The position numbers and the translations under genes were made by a program. The notes beneath the pieces were generated by a model. The model did no database searches. It saw only the letters and a program-made list of their open reading frames with translations, and was not told the origin of the DNA. DNA of 64,000 bases from Treponema sp. (lineage in GTDB: Bacteria > Spirochaetota > Spirochaetia > Treponematales > Breznakiellaceae), in contig JAIRRJ010000086.1 of NCBI GenBank assembly GCA_031256035.1, forward strand, positions 33,008-97,007, written 5' to 3'. Positions 44,839 to 52,708 of the stretch are shown here, piece after piece; position 1 is the stretch's first letter, and every line of letters starts with the position of its first letter.

Positions 44839-46293
44839 CTAATTATTTAATGCAGGAACAAGCCCCACAAGGCCTTTGATCTCGCGGTCGGCGAAGCGTA
44901 TGCCGCCGCCGATGAAGAAGTCCCTTGAATCGGCAAGGCTGTCGTTAATGCCGCCCTTAATGTATATCCAGTTCCAGGGTTTGTCCGAATCCGGATCAAA
45001 GAAAGGAAAAACAGTTACGGTTCCGCGCAGGTTGGGCGGCTCGCCGGTTCTGAAGTTAAAAAGTTCGCCGGACAGGCTCATCCAGCGGAGCGGCTGTATG
45101 TCCATTCCGAAACCGCCTGTGTTTTCCAAAAGACCGCCGCGGATTGTTAACAGGCCGAAACGGCGGGCAAGCTCCGCGTCTATCGTAACAACCTGATATT
45201 TGGTTTCGGTGGTGTCTTCCCGTATTGTATTGGTGCCGGTAGTTTCCGTAACGGTGCGGGTGCTGTAGCCGTCCGGCGCCGATGAAACTCCGATCCGGTA
45301 CCAGCGATCATTTGACTGTGGGATAAGCCTGATTGAAGCGCCTGCCTGAACCTGATTGGCCTGCGTCATGTAACTGCCCGTAGCGTCAACCTGAACGCCA
45401 AGACCAACCGCCTTCTCAACAATGATGCCCGCATTGTCGATCACTGTTCCTGCGCTTTCCGCAACCGTGTTTATCGTATCCAGCGCGGTCTGGAGTTTTA
45501 CTACCGCAACTTCAATCCGCTGCACAGTTGACAGCAGGCTGTCGTAAAGCTGGTCATCAAAGATCGTTTGACCGATGTTGCCGCGTCCCCGGCTGATCTC
45601 ATCGGTAATAATGCGGATATTTTCCAGAGTGCCGTATATGTCCGCTGCCGGCCCTGTCCCCTGATCTTCACCCCGCGCCAGTATCCGCTCCATCCGCTCG
45701 GTGATCAGCGCGACTGCTTCCAGAATTCGCGAAACCCGTTCCAGCTCTCCGTCTGCCTGCTCGTTGACTTTTGAGGCAATCGAATTAAAGGTTTCAAGGG
45801 AGACCGAAAGCAGGGCGAGTTGATTCTGCTGGAAATCCGTAAGGAGCTGGGAAATCTGTCCGCCCAAGTCCCCTATTGTACCCATGACCTGACTCATGTC
45901 CCCTGCGTCTTTGGAAGACTTCAGCCTGCCGCCGGGAGAAATAACCGGCGAAAAACCGCTGCCCGGATCCAATGCAAGTATGGATGTACCGAGTATCGAG
46001 GAAGATTTTCTGGAAATCATTGCGCCCTCACGAACCTGCACATCTTTCATGAGCGCAAGACGCAGAACAGCTTCGTTTTCGGAAAGCGTTATCCCTTTAA
46101 CCCTGCCGACAACAACGCCCGCCTGATAGATTTTTGATCTTGTTGAAAGGCCGGTTGCATCTGAAATTACTGTTTCATATTCTCTCGTGCTGAAATCGCT
46201 CAAGCCATTTGAGGCAGTAATAATGTACGCGCCTCCGCCGACTCCGAGAGTGATAAAGAAAAGTGCAATTTTTGTATAGTTTGATATATTCAT
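44839..46293 (-). CDS. mlaD: MlaD-type MCE-domain lipid-binding protein
   Basis: The 484-residue protein has an N-terminal membrane helix (about 7-26) and an MCE domain (about 38-115, with G-L-S-T-R-S-K-I-Y-Q-A-G-V-V-V-G-R-V). A long helical region follows, with a C-terminal beta-rich domain that could be a partial outer-membrane barrel. MCE proteins carry phospholipids across the periplasm with the MlaE permease and MlaF ATPase encoded just upstream. It overlaps mlaF by 4 bp. The C-terminal domain is longer than in E. coli MlaD. Confidence 0.88.
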   Translation of the reverse strand: MNISNYTKIALFFITLGVGGGAYIITASNGLSDFSTREYETVISDATGLSTRSKIYQAGVVVGRVKGITLSENEAVLRLALMKDVQVREGAMISRKSSSILGTSILALDPGSGFSPVISPGGRLKSSKDAGDMSQVMGTIGDLGGQISQLLTDFQQNQLALLSVSLETFNSIASKVNEQADGELERVSRILEAVALITERMERILARGEDQGTGPAADIYGTLENIRIITDEISRGRGNIGQTIFDDQLYDSLLSTVQRIEVAVVKLQTALDTINTVAESAGTVIDNAGIIVEKAVGLGVQVDATGSYMTQANQVQAGASIRLIPQSNDRWYRIGVSSAPDGYSTRTVTETTGTNTIREDTTETKYQVVTIDAELARRFGLLTIRGGLLENTGGFGMDIQPLRWMSLSGELFNFRTGEPPNLRGTVTVFPFFDPDSDKPWNWIYIKGGINDSLADSRDFFIGGGIRFADREIKGLVGLVPALNN

Positions 46294-47048
46294 TTTCCGC
46301 TCTTTAACTCACAAAACGAAATCCGTAAAAAATCCTTTACCATCGGATGTTCCGACACCGCAATTTCATCGGGGCTTCCGTCTGCTATGATTGCCCCGCG
46401 ATCCAGAAACGCGATTTTATCCGCAATTCTGAAAGCCGCCGGTATGTCATGCGTGATCATCACACACGTAAGCTGCAACTCCCTGTTAACCCTGACCACA
46501 AGGTCGTTGATGGTCTCAGAAAGTACCGGATCAAGCCCTGTTGTCGGCTCATCAAAGAAAAGCACCTGAGGCTGCGAGATCAACGCGCGGGCGACGCCCA
46601 CACGCTTTCTCATCCCGCCCGACAATTCATCGGGTCTTTTGGATTCAATGCCCTTTAGCTCAATCCATTCAAGCATCTGCGCAATGCGCTCTTTTATCTC
46701 AGCACGGTCTTTGATCTGCAGCAGTTCCCTGAGCGGGAAAGCCAGATTTTCGCCGACCGTCATTGAATCAAAGAGAGCCGCATTTTGAAAAGAATACCCG
46801 AAATGACGCCTTATTGCAATCATTTCACTGGGTTTTAGGGAACTTAACTCAATGTTACGGAACCATGTTCGCCCCCTGTCCGGCTTTAGCATACCGATGA
46901 TGGTTTTAATGAGGACGCTTTTGCCCGTACCGCTCTGACCAATGATGGCGCTTACTTTTTTTTCGGGCAGTTCCAGACTGACACGGTCCAAAACCTTGTT
47001 TGCGCCGAAGGCTTTACACAGATTTTCCGTTCGGATGATAGCGTTCAC
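46290..47048 (-). CDS. mlaF: Mla-type ABC ATPase
   Basis: The 252-residue ATPase has Walker A G-Q-S-G-T-G-K-S, signature L-S-G-G-M-R-K-R and Walker B V-L-F-F-D-E-P-T-T-G-L-D. The L-S-G-G-M-R-K-R signature and the lack of a strong C-terminal domain fit MlaF/Ttg2A. It drives lipid transport with MlaE and MlaD. Both ends overlap neighbours as ATGA. Confidence 0.93.
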   Translation of the reverse strand: MNAIIRTENLCKAFGANKVLDRVSLELPEKKVSAIIGQSGTGKSVLIKTIIGMLKPDRGRTWFRNIELSSLKPSEMIAIRRHFGYSFQNAALFDSMTVGENLAFPLRELLQIKDRAEIKERIAQMLEWIELKGIESKRPDELSGGMRKRVGVARALISQPQVLFFDEPTTGLDPVLSETINDLVVRVNRELQLTCVMITHDIPAAFRIADKIAFLDRGAIIADGSPDEIAVSEHPMVKDFLRISFCELKSGK

Positions 47049-47809
47049 TGATAAATAAACCTCAATATAATGGTGGTTAAAAGGTAGTCAGCTACAAGAA
47101 CAGCTACCGAAGACGCAACTACCGCTTTTGTGGCGCCATCTCCGACCCCCTTGGCGCCCTGAGAAACATTAAGCCCGTAGAAACAGCAGATAGTTGATAC
47201 AATAAACCCAAAGACAAAGGCTTTTATCAATCCCATAAAAATATCTCTGGGGCTTAAGAAGTCAAAAAGGTAATTGATGTACCCGCCGCTTTCAATGCCG
47301 TATAGACCAACCGAAACCACAAACGATCCGACGCTTCCTATTAAATTCGCCAATACGGTCAGAATGGGGAAGACCACCATGGCAGCCGCTACTTTTGGAA
47401 GGACGAGGTAATGTTCCGCGCTGATGGACATTGCTTCCAGAGCGTCAATTTGCTCGGTAACTTTCATGGTTCCGAGTTCCGCCGCCATGGCGGAGCCGTT
47501 TTTTGCGATTAGCATGAGGGCGGTGATTACAGGCGCAATTTCCCTGCCCATTGCCACCGCGACCATTGCTCCGGCTCCTATTTCAGCCTGAAAATCCTGA
47601 AGAATAGCCACTATTTGCAGGGCAAAAATCATTCCCATTGAGCCGGATGAAAGGATAATTACAAAAAGGGAATTTATCCCCAGATGTTCTATTTCATTGA
47701 GGTATTGGTTCAGGTGAAACGGCCTTTTCACCGTACATTTGAGCAATTCGCCCAGAAAAACAAAATATTTGCCGACTACTTCCAGCCTTTGTGAAATATA
47801 ATTGCCCAT
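47045..47809 (-). CDS. mlaE: Mla-type ABC permease
   Basis: The 254-residue permease has about five helices and MlaE motifs including G-R-E-I-A-P-V-I-T-A-L-M and E-L-G-T-M-K-V-T-E-Q-I-D-A. The frame is open to 47956, but that overlaps the divergent RNA ligase gene; ATG 47809 gives the usual length. TATAAT ends 7 bases before it on the minus strand, with weak GAAGAG as the only ribosome-binding site. Confidence 0.92.
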   Translation of the reverse strand: MGNYISQRLEVVGKYFVFLGELLKCTVKRPFHLNQYLNEIEHLGINSLFVIILSSGSMGMIFALQIVAILQDFQAEIGAGAMVAVAMGREIAPVITALMLIAKNGSAMAAELGTMKVTEQIDALEAMSISAEHYLVLPKVAAAMVVFPILTVLANLIGSVGSFVVSVGLYGIESGGYINYLFDFLSPRDIFMGLIKAFVFGFIVSTICCFYGLNVSQGAKGVGDGATKAVVASSVAVLVADYLLTTIILRFIYQ

Positions 47810-47863
47810 CTCTTCAATTATATCGCTAATGGTGTAGTATAATCTACTTTTCAGGAGGGAAAT

Positions 47864-48868
47864 ATGCGCGCGTTGGTTACGATTCAAAAGGTAAAGCAAA
47901 TCAGCCCCATTGCGGATTCTGATTTTCTCGAACTTGCCCATGTTATGGGCTGGCAATGCGTGGCTAAAAAAGGCGAGTTTAAGGCGGGCGACCTTGGCGT
48001 GTATTATGAGGTTGACAGTTTTTTACCGCTGGATGAACGTTATGAATTCTTGCGCAATTCTTCATACCGCGAAAATGTTGACAACGGCAAAGGGTTCCGT
48101 ATCCGCACGGCAAAGATGCGCGGACAGTTGTCGCAAGGGCTGCTGCTTCCGCTTGAAACATTTCCCGAACTGGAAGGCTTAAGCGAAGGCGCGGACGTTA
48201 CCGAAAAACTCAATGTGAAGAAATGGTATATCCCGGAAACCTCAAATGCGGGCGGGACAATCATAGGAGAACGCCCCTACGGGATTCCTGCCTCCGATGA
48301 AATTCGAATTCAGTCAGCCCTTGAACTCTTGGATCAGCTCAACGGAAAGCCGTACTACATTACCACAAAAATGGACGGCACATCCGGCATTGTGTATTAC
48401 ATTGACGGAAAAATCGGGTGTTGCAGTAGGAACAAGGAAATCAAAGATGAAGAGGCCGCCCTGTACTGGACTCCGGTTTACAAATACGGATTGAAAGAAA
48501 AGCTTGCTTCTCTTGGGAAAAACATTGTGCTGACCGGTGAAATATGCGGACCGGGGATACAACGAAACAAACTGCGCCTTCCCGCCATTGAGTGGTACGT
48601 GTTCGATGTAAAGGACTGGGACGCCGGAAGATACCTTTCCTACGATGAAGCTTGTAAAGTGTGCGCCGGACTTGGGCTTTCCGTTGTTCCGCTTGAGGAG
48701 CGCGGAGAGAGTTTCGGCTATTCACTGGAACAACTCCTAGAAAAAGCAAGAGGCAAATACCCAAGCGGCTTGGACAAGGAGGGAATCGTGGTGCGCGATG
48801 CTTTGTCCCCCAAGGCTGTTTCGTTTAAGGCGCTGAACAACGACGCGCTGTTAAAAGAAAAGGACTAA
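47864..48868 (+). CDS. RNA ligase, Rnl5 (DraRnl) type
   Basis: The 334-residue protein has an N-terminal OB-like module (about 1-100) and a nucleotidyltransferase domain with Lys169 in K-M-D-G, motif IIIa-like E-I-C-G-P-G-I-Q, motif IV E-G-I-V-V-R and motif V F-K-A-L-N. This order matches the Deinococcus Rnl5 family, which seals 3'-OH nicks in duplexes containing RNA. ATG 47864 follows AGGAGGG. It is divergent from mlaE, and a candidate 6S RNA begins right at its stop codon. Confidence 0.88.
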   Translation: MRALVTIQKVKQISPIADSDFLELAHVMGWQCVAKKGEFKAGDLGVYYEVDSFLPLDERYEFLRNSSYRENVDNGKGFRIRTAKMRGQLSQGLLLPLETFPELEGLSEGADVTEKLNVKKWYIPETSNAGGTIIGERPYGIPASDEIRIQSALELLDQLNGKPYYITTKMDGTSGIVYYIDGKIGCCSRNKEIKDEEAALYWTPVYKYGLKEKLASLGKNIVLTGEICGPGIQRNKLRLPAIEWYVFDVKDWDAGRYLSYDEACKVCAGLGLSVVPLEERGESFGYSLEQLLEKARGKYPSGLDKEGIVVRDALSPKAVSFKALNNDALLKEKD

Positions 48869-49043
48869 CTTGCCCTGTCATGAACAATTACACCTTTCGG
48901 GTGCGTGGCAGCAGGGGGCTTGAGAAATGCGCTTGAGGAATCGCCTGCGAAGCCTGAGGTCTTCTCCGGCGGGAATTCAAGAATGATTTCTCAGCCCCCT
49001 CTGCCATGCACCCAAGAGACATATTTGTCAATAGCAGGGCAAG
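48869..49043 (-). ncRNA. Candidate 6S RNA
   Basis: CTTGCCCTG (48869-48877) pairs perfectly with CAGGGCAAG (49035-49043) as a 9-bp closing stem. Between them lies a symmetrical 21/21-nt bubble and then a 115-nt rod (48899-49013) whose outer 28 pairs are nearly perfect (GGGTGC/GCACCC, TGGCAG/CTGCCA, AGGGGGCT/AGCCCCCT, GAGAAAT/ATTTCTC). This closing stem-bubble-long arm layout and 175-nt length are those of 6S RNA, which binds sigma70 polymerase. On the minus strand TATAAT ends a few bases before the 5' end and a U-rich tract follows the closing stem. The strand is therefore inferred. No -35 match is seen. Confidence 0.45.
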
Positions 49044-49323
49044 GTTAATTATAATGGGGAGTATATTCCCCCCGTGAGGATATGTTGCCTTGCATAACAC
49101 AGAAAAGTGTCTATGGGCGGCTGCATCCACTCTTGTGAAGGCACACTGCCCATATTATTTTCTACGGGGTTTTTGGATGCCGCGAAAGCGGCTTCCTTAG
49201 GTAAAAGTGCCGTGCCCCGCCACGGTGCTTTTGGCCTCCGTCAGGCCCCCCAAGAAAAAACATCAGGCAGTGTGTCTTTGCCTTAGCATTGATCTCTTTT
49301 TAGCATTGGCATAAAATATTTTT
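49024..49323. other. Structured noncoding region
   Basis: This stretch contains a second RNA-like block. CCCCGT (49070-49075) can pair with ACGGGG (49164-49169), followed by TTTTT; TATGGGC (49112-49118) pairs with GCCCATA (49148-49154). Further hairpins are GCCGC-GAAA-GCGGC (49179-49192), the 12-bp stem 49203-49232 and GGCCT-CCGTC-AGGCC (49233-49247). A plus-strand TATAAT lies at 49050. I cannot assign a family. Confidence 0.4.
49289..49317 (+). promoter_or_regulatory. Leaderless-type promoter of GerMN gene
   Basis: TTGATC at 49289-49294, a 17-base spacer and TAAAAT at 49312-49317 are followed by six bases and GTG 49324. No ribosome-binding site is present. Confidence 0.65.
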
Positions 49324-50112
49324 GTGGCTGTACGAAGGTCAAACAACAAGAAGCAGAACAACTCCGGCGTCCCTCAGGCAGTAGTAATTTTTTGGCTTGT
49401 ATTTTTCATTGTCATTGTCAGCATCTTCCTTGCGAACAGAAATACCATCTTTGAAAACTTCGATCTTCTGAAGACGCGCATCACTACTTCTCCAGATCGA
49501 TTTAATCCGCCGCCGGTAATCACAGACCCTGAGCCTGAGATTGTCATTCAGCCTGTTGTTGTTCCGCCAACGGCGCAGCCTGTTACACCGCCAACAACTC
49601 CGCAGCCCGCAACGCCGCCTGTGTCTCAGCCTCAAACAACAACGTCTGAACCTGCAAAGACGCCGGTTCAGGACAAGCAGCCGACATCTGCACAAACAAG
49701 GGATAGAAACATTTACTTTACGCAGATTGACAGGGACGGGCAGATACTCCGCTCAAAGGTAAACCGCAAAATTGCCGTTTCCAGCTCCCCCTTGCAGGAT
49801 GCCCTGAATGTCATGCTTGCAGGTCCAAGCGCCGATGAACTCAACCGCGGTATCATCAGTTTTATCCCGCAGAAAACGCGGCTCATTTCGGCGATTGTGC
49901 GGGGAACTACCGCCTATCTCAATTTCAGCGAAGATTTTCAGTTTAATACTTTCGGCGTTGAAGGCTATGCCGCCCAACTCCGGCAGATCATCTGGACGGC
50001 TACCGAATTTCCCACCGTAAAAGATGTGCAGATATTGATTGAAGGGAGAAGGGTGGATTACCTCGGAGAAGGTATCTGGATCGGAAGTCCGTTGGATAGA
50101 CAGGCTTTGTGA
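49324..50112 (+). CDS. GerMN-domain membrane-anchored protein
   Basis: The 262-residue protein has a basic N-terminus, one membrane helix (about residues 19-40), a Pro/Thr/Gln-rich linker (about 60-125) and a C-terminal GerMN domain with S-S-S-P-L-Q-D-A-L-N-V-M-L-A-G-P. GerMN domains occur in sporulation and cell-wall proteins and probably bind peptidoglycan or partner proteins. GTG 49324 has no ribosome-binding site; it sits at the expected transcription start, so the mRNA is probably leaderless. Confidence 0.8.
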   Translation: MAVRRSNNKKQNNSGVPQAVVIFWLVFFIVIVSIFLANRNTIFENFDLLKTRITTSPDRFNPPPVITDPEPEIVIQPVVVPPTAQPVTPPTTPQPATPPVSQPQTTTSEPAKTPVQDKQPTSAQTRDRNIYFTQIDRDGQILRSKVNRKIAVSSSPLQDALNVMLAGPSADELNRGIISFIPQKTRLISAIVRGTTAYLNFSEDFQFNTFGVEGYAAQLRQIIWTATEFPTVKDVQILIEGRRVDYLGEGIWIGSPLDRQAL

Positions 50113-50123
50113 AAGGCGGCTCT

Positions 50124-50957
50124 TCAAATCCTTTTTATTGATACTGCTGTCCCGGTGTCGGCATCTATCTCGGCGATGATGCCTTGCATCCGTCCCGTGT
50201 TATTGCCGGCGGCTGTTTCCATGCGGTACATTACCTGGCTGCGAACACGGTCAAGGCAGATTTTTGCGTCAAAGCCGATTATGCTGTCGCTGACGCCGGT
50301 CATGCCAAGGTCGGTGATGTACGCGCTGCCTTTGGGCAATATGCGTTCATCCGCGGTTTGCACATGGGTATGAGTTCCTGCGATCACCGTAGCGCGGCCG
50401 TCGAGATGGTAGGCGAGGCTCTCTTTTTCACGGCTTGATTCCGCGTGGAAATCTACCAGTATCACCGGTGAAGCTGAGGGGTGGGGAGAGCCGGCGGCTG
50501 TCAAAAGCGGATGAATGTCCGTTACTCTGCCTTCATGGATGTTTACAAGATGATCGAAACATCGGAACGGGCAGTCAATCGCGCTCATTAATTCACGTCC
50601 CTGAAGATTAATTACGATCCAGTTTATGTTGTTTTTCTGAATGTGAATGTAACCTGTACCGGGAGCGCCGCTGGGATAATTTGCCGGACGCAGCATGGGT
50701 TCTTTGCTTTCCAGAACAGGCCAGAATTCGCGTTTTTCCCAGACATGGTTTCCCGATGTAACCACATCCGCGCCTGCCGCGATAATCTGTTTATAATCCT
50801 TTTCCGTCATACCGAAGCCGTCTGCCGCATTTTCGCCGTTCACCGTAACAAAATCTATTTTATGATCCTTGATTAACGCAGGCAGCTTGGCTTCAAGAAC
50901 TTCCAGCCCCGGCCTGCCGACTATATCGCCGATCATTGCGGCTCGTACCAGCTTCAT
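50124..50957 (-). CDS. YmdB-family metallophosphoesterase
   Basis: The 277-residue protein matches the YmdB/TIGR00282 family, with I-G-D-I-V-G-R-P-G, V-N-G-E-N-A-A-D-G-F-G, T-S-G-N-H-V-W, V-D-F-H-A-E and G-T-H-T-H-V-Q metal-site motifs. Members hydrolyse 2',3'-cyclic nucleotides and affect RNA turnover or development. A weak TTGAAA/GATATA promoter ends six bases before the ATG. It converges with the GerMN gene. Confidence 0.9.
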   Translation of the reverse strand: MKLVRAAMIGDIVGRPGLEVLEAKLPALIKDHKIDFVTVNGENAADGFGMTEKDYKQIIAAGADVVTSGNHVWEKREFWPVLESKEPMLRPANYPSGAPGTGYIHIQKNNINWIVINLQGRELMSAIDCPFRCFDHLVNIHEGRVTDIHPLLTAAGSPHPSASPVILVDFHAESSREKESLAYHLDGRATVIAGTHTHVQTADERILPKGSAYITDLGMTGVSDSIIGFDAKICLDRVRSQVMYRMETAAGNNTGRMQGIIAEIDADTGTAVSIKRI

Positions 50958-51040
50958 GATTGATATATCTCATATTACCGGTTTTTTTTCAAGAATGAAG
51001 TTTTGCAAGTATTTCTGTTGAGGCTGGCAGTTGAAGCCGG

Positions 51041-51069
51041 TTGCCACAAATGTCCGCAGCCTGTACACT
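51041..51069 (+). promoter_or_regulatory. Leaderless-type promoter of SDR-like gene
   Basis: TTGCCA at 51041-51046, a 17-base spacer and TACACT at 51064-51069 are followed by six bases and ATG 51076. The layout is the same as at 37555. Confidence 0.65.
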
Positions 51070-51075
51070 GTATCC

Positions 51076-51759
51076 ATGACAAGGGGAATTTTCATCGCGG
51101 GAAATGAGTCCGCCCTCAGCCGCGCCGTTGAAACAGAGGCGGTTAACAGGGTGGAACATTTTGCCGCCGCGTTTATTCCGAACAGGCTTGCGGGGGCATC
51201 CGCGTCCCCGATGAACACCGCCCAAACTGAAAAAGCGCGCCTGCCTCTTGACTGGAATCCGGGCAGCCCCATTTCCGCCCGGACACTGGTGCTTGCTGCG
51301 GAGAACCGGCTGGAGAAAATTGATGACGCGATCCTCATCTGCGCCCCTCCTTCAATCCGCTGTTCCGCTGCGGAACTTCCGCTCGCCGATGTTGAAATAA
51401 TGATTAACGATCACATTAAAGGCTGGTTTTTTCTGGTAAAGGAACTGGCGGCTGTTTTCAGAAGCCGCAGCCGGGGGACGCTCGCCCTTGTTTATTCCGA
51501 CACCGGAACGGCAGCCAGAGACGAAGCGTCAGACCTTCTCGGTCCTTCGTCACTTGCCTCATTCCGCGCTTTTACCCAAAGCCTGCTGGCGTCCGCCCAC
51601 GTTGAGCCGTATATAACTCTGGGTTTTTCCGGTTCCAACGCGGGAAACGAAGCGGGCTTTGCCTCTTTTTTGTTTAAGCATATTGATGAGGGAAACAAAC
51701 GCTCAAGCGGCAAGCTGCACAAATACGGAAAGTTTAGGTTATTCGAAAGGCTGGTTTAA
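51076..51759 (+). CDS. SDR-like protein lacking the catalytic Tyr-Lys
   Basis: The 227-residue protein looks like a short-chain dehydrogenase fold: an early G-I-F-I-A-G-N-E-S nucleotide loop, a central V-E-I-M-I-N-D-H and a late L-A-L-V-Y-S-D strand. Where the Y-x-x-x-K motif is expected it reads G-P-S-S-L-A-S-F, so the enzyme site is lost. It may be a non-catalytic relative. The frame opens at 51031, but ATG 51076 sits right behind a promoter. No partner gene is evident. Confidence 0.6.
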   Translation: MTRGIFIAGNESALSRAVETEAVNRVEHFAAAFIPNRLAGASASPMNTAQTEKARLPLDWNPGSPISARTLVLAAENRLEKIDDAILICAPPSIRCSAAELPLADVEIMINDHIKGWFFLVKELAAVFRSRSRGTLALVYSDTGTAARDEASDLLGPSSLASFRAFTQSLLASAHVEPYITLGFSGSNAGNEAGFASFLFKHIDEGNKRSSGKLHKYGKFRLFERLV

Positions 51760-51837
51760 TACCTCATGGCTAAATGTAATTAACATACGGAAGCATTTGG
51801 TATTAAACCAGACTTTATAATAAATTTCCTCCCGAAC

Positions 51838-51911
51838 GAACCTCCCTTCAAATCAGACAACGCTTAAAGATACCTTCGTATTTTTGATGCGCACTTGCCG
51901 CAGGGAGGTTC
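51838..51911. repeat. Inverted repeat with 56-base loop
   Basis: GAACCTCCC (51838-51846) pairs with GGGAGGTTC (51903-51911); the right arm overlaps the DNA glycosylase stop. It may help end both convergent transcripts. Confidence 0.45.
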
Positions 51912-52695
51912 ATTTAAATAACTGCTGCTTTTCCGTAAAGTATGTTTTCTTTGTAGCCACTGTTTTTACGATAATTTTATCGCCTTCGTCTGTACATTTT
52001 TTGCGAGGGTTGTGGACTTTCAGGAAACTTCTTTCTTCCCCGCTTATTATGTCCGGCGATATTCTTTCAATGTTTTGTATGGCGTCATTCATGATAAACG
52101 GGATGGCCTCGTATAAATCCTTTAATTTTTCTTCCGGGATTTTTCCGGCAGCGGATTCAGGCGAAATATCCGCCTTCCACAGAATCTCATCGACATAGGC
52201 GTTTCCGATGCCTCTTACAATCTGCTGATTTATCAGAAAAGCTTTTATATTTTCCCTTGCTTTCTTTTTTATCTGCCCCGAAAAATATTCAAATGTAAAT
52301 GTATCTGATAAAGCGTCCGGCACACCGGAAGGTTTCGGATTCAATGTTACCTTGCATAGCCCCTGAAAATCGCTGACGATCAGAGATTCTGTATCTTCAA
52401 AGCAAACCCCCAATATTTTTGAATTGATTTTTCCCGCCTCATCCTTGCTTGCAATGGAAAGTTTTCCGTTCAGCATAAGATGAACGCCGAAACTGTTGTT
52501 ATTCGCCATTAAAAAATGCAGTTCTTTCCCTTCGCGGACAATGTCCCGGATATTTGTCCCCGTGAGCTTTTCGCTGAAAATATTCGGCGTGTCGATTTTC
52601 CGTGTATCGAACACCGTTACCGATGTGATGTTTTTATTCAAAATCTTCTTCTTGAGATTGTGGGAGAAAATGTGTAAATCCGGCAGTTCTGGCAT
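51910..52695 (-). CDS. Fpg/Nei-family DNA glycosylase, zincless
   Basis: The 261-residue protein begins M-P-E-L-P-D, which puts the catalytic Pro2 and Glu3 in place, and has the H2TH helix-turn-helix (R-G-I-G-N-A-Y-V-D-E-I-L-W). The C-terminal zinc finger of Fpg has lost its four Cys: only one Cys remains, before G-D-K-I-I-V. The T-x-x-K-x-T-Y segment that binds DNA is kept. This is a zincless finger as in NEIL1. It removes oxidised bases. ATG 52695 follows GGAGA. Confidence 0.85.
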   Translation of the reverse strand: MPELPDLHIFSHNLKKKILNKNITSVTVFDTRKIDTPNIFSEKLTGTNIRDIVREGKELHFLMANNNSFGVHLMLNGKLSIASKDEAGKINSKILGVCFEDTESLIVSDFQGLCKVTLNPKPSGVPDALSDTFTFEYFSGQIKKKARENIKAFLINQQIVRGIGNAYVDEILWKADISPESAAGKIPEEKLKDLYEAIPFIMNDAIQNIERISPDIISGEERSFLKVHNPRKKCTDEGDKIIVKTVATKKTYFTEKQQLFK

Positions 52696-52708
52696 GAGCG
52701 TCTCCTTC

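Noticed and set aside
44613..44879. A separate 88-residue gene after the LpoB-like lipoprotein.
   Set aside because: It has no start signal, the first part reads as a gene remnant and the last part is GC-rich palindromic DNA.
48899..49013. The 115-nt rod read as SRP (4.5S) RNA.
   Set aside because: The conserved GGAAGGAAGCAG-type SRP loop is absent, and the outer closing stem and bubble fit 6S RNA better.
48869..49043. The same element as an integron attC site.
   Set aside because: The R' and R'' core sites (GTTRRRY and RYYYAAC) do not match and no integrase or cassette array is nearby.
49062..49320. RNase P RNA, tmRNA or a cobalamin/TPP riboswitch in the structured region.
   Set aside because: None of their conserved blocks (GAGGAAAGTC, a tRNA-like end with a resume frame, B12 box or THI box) is present.
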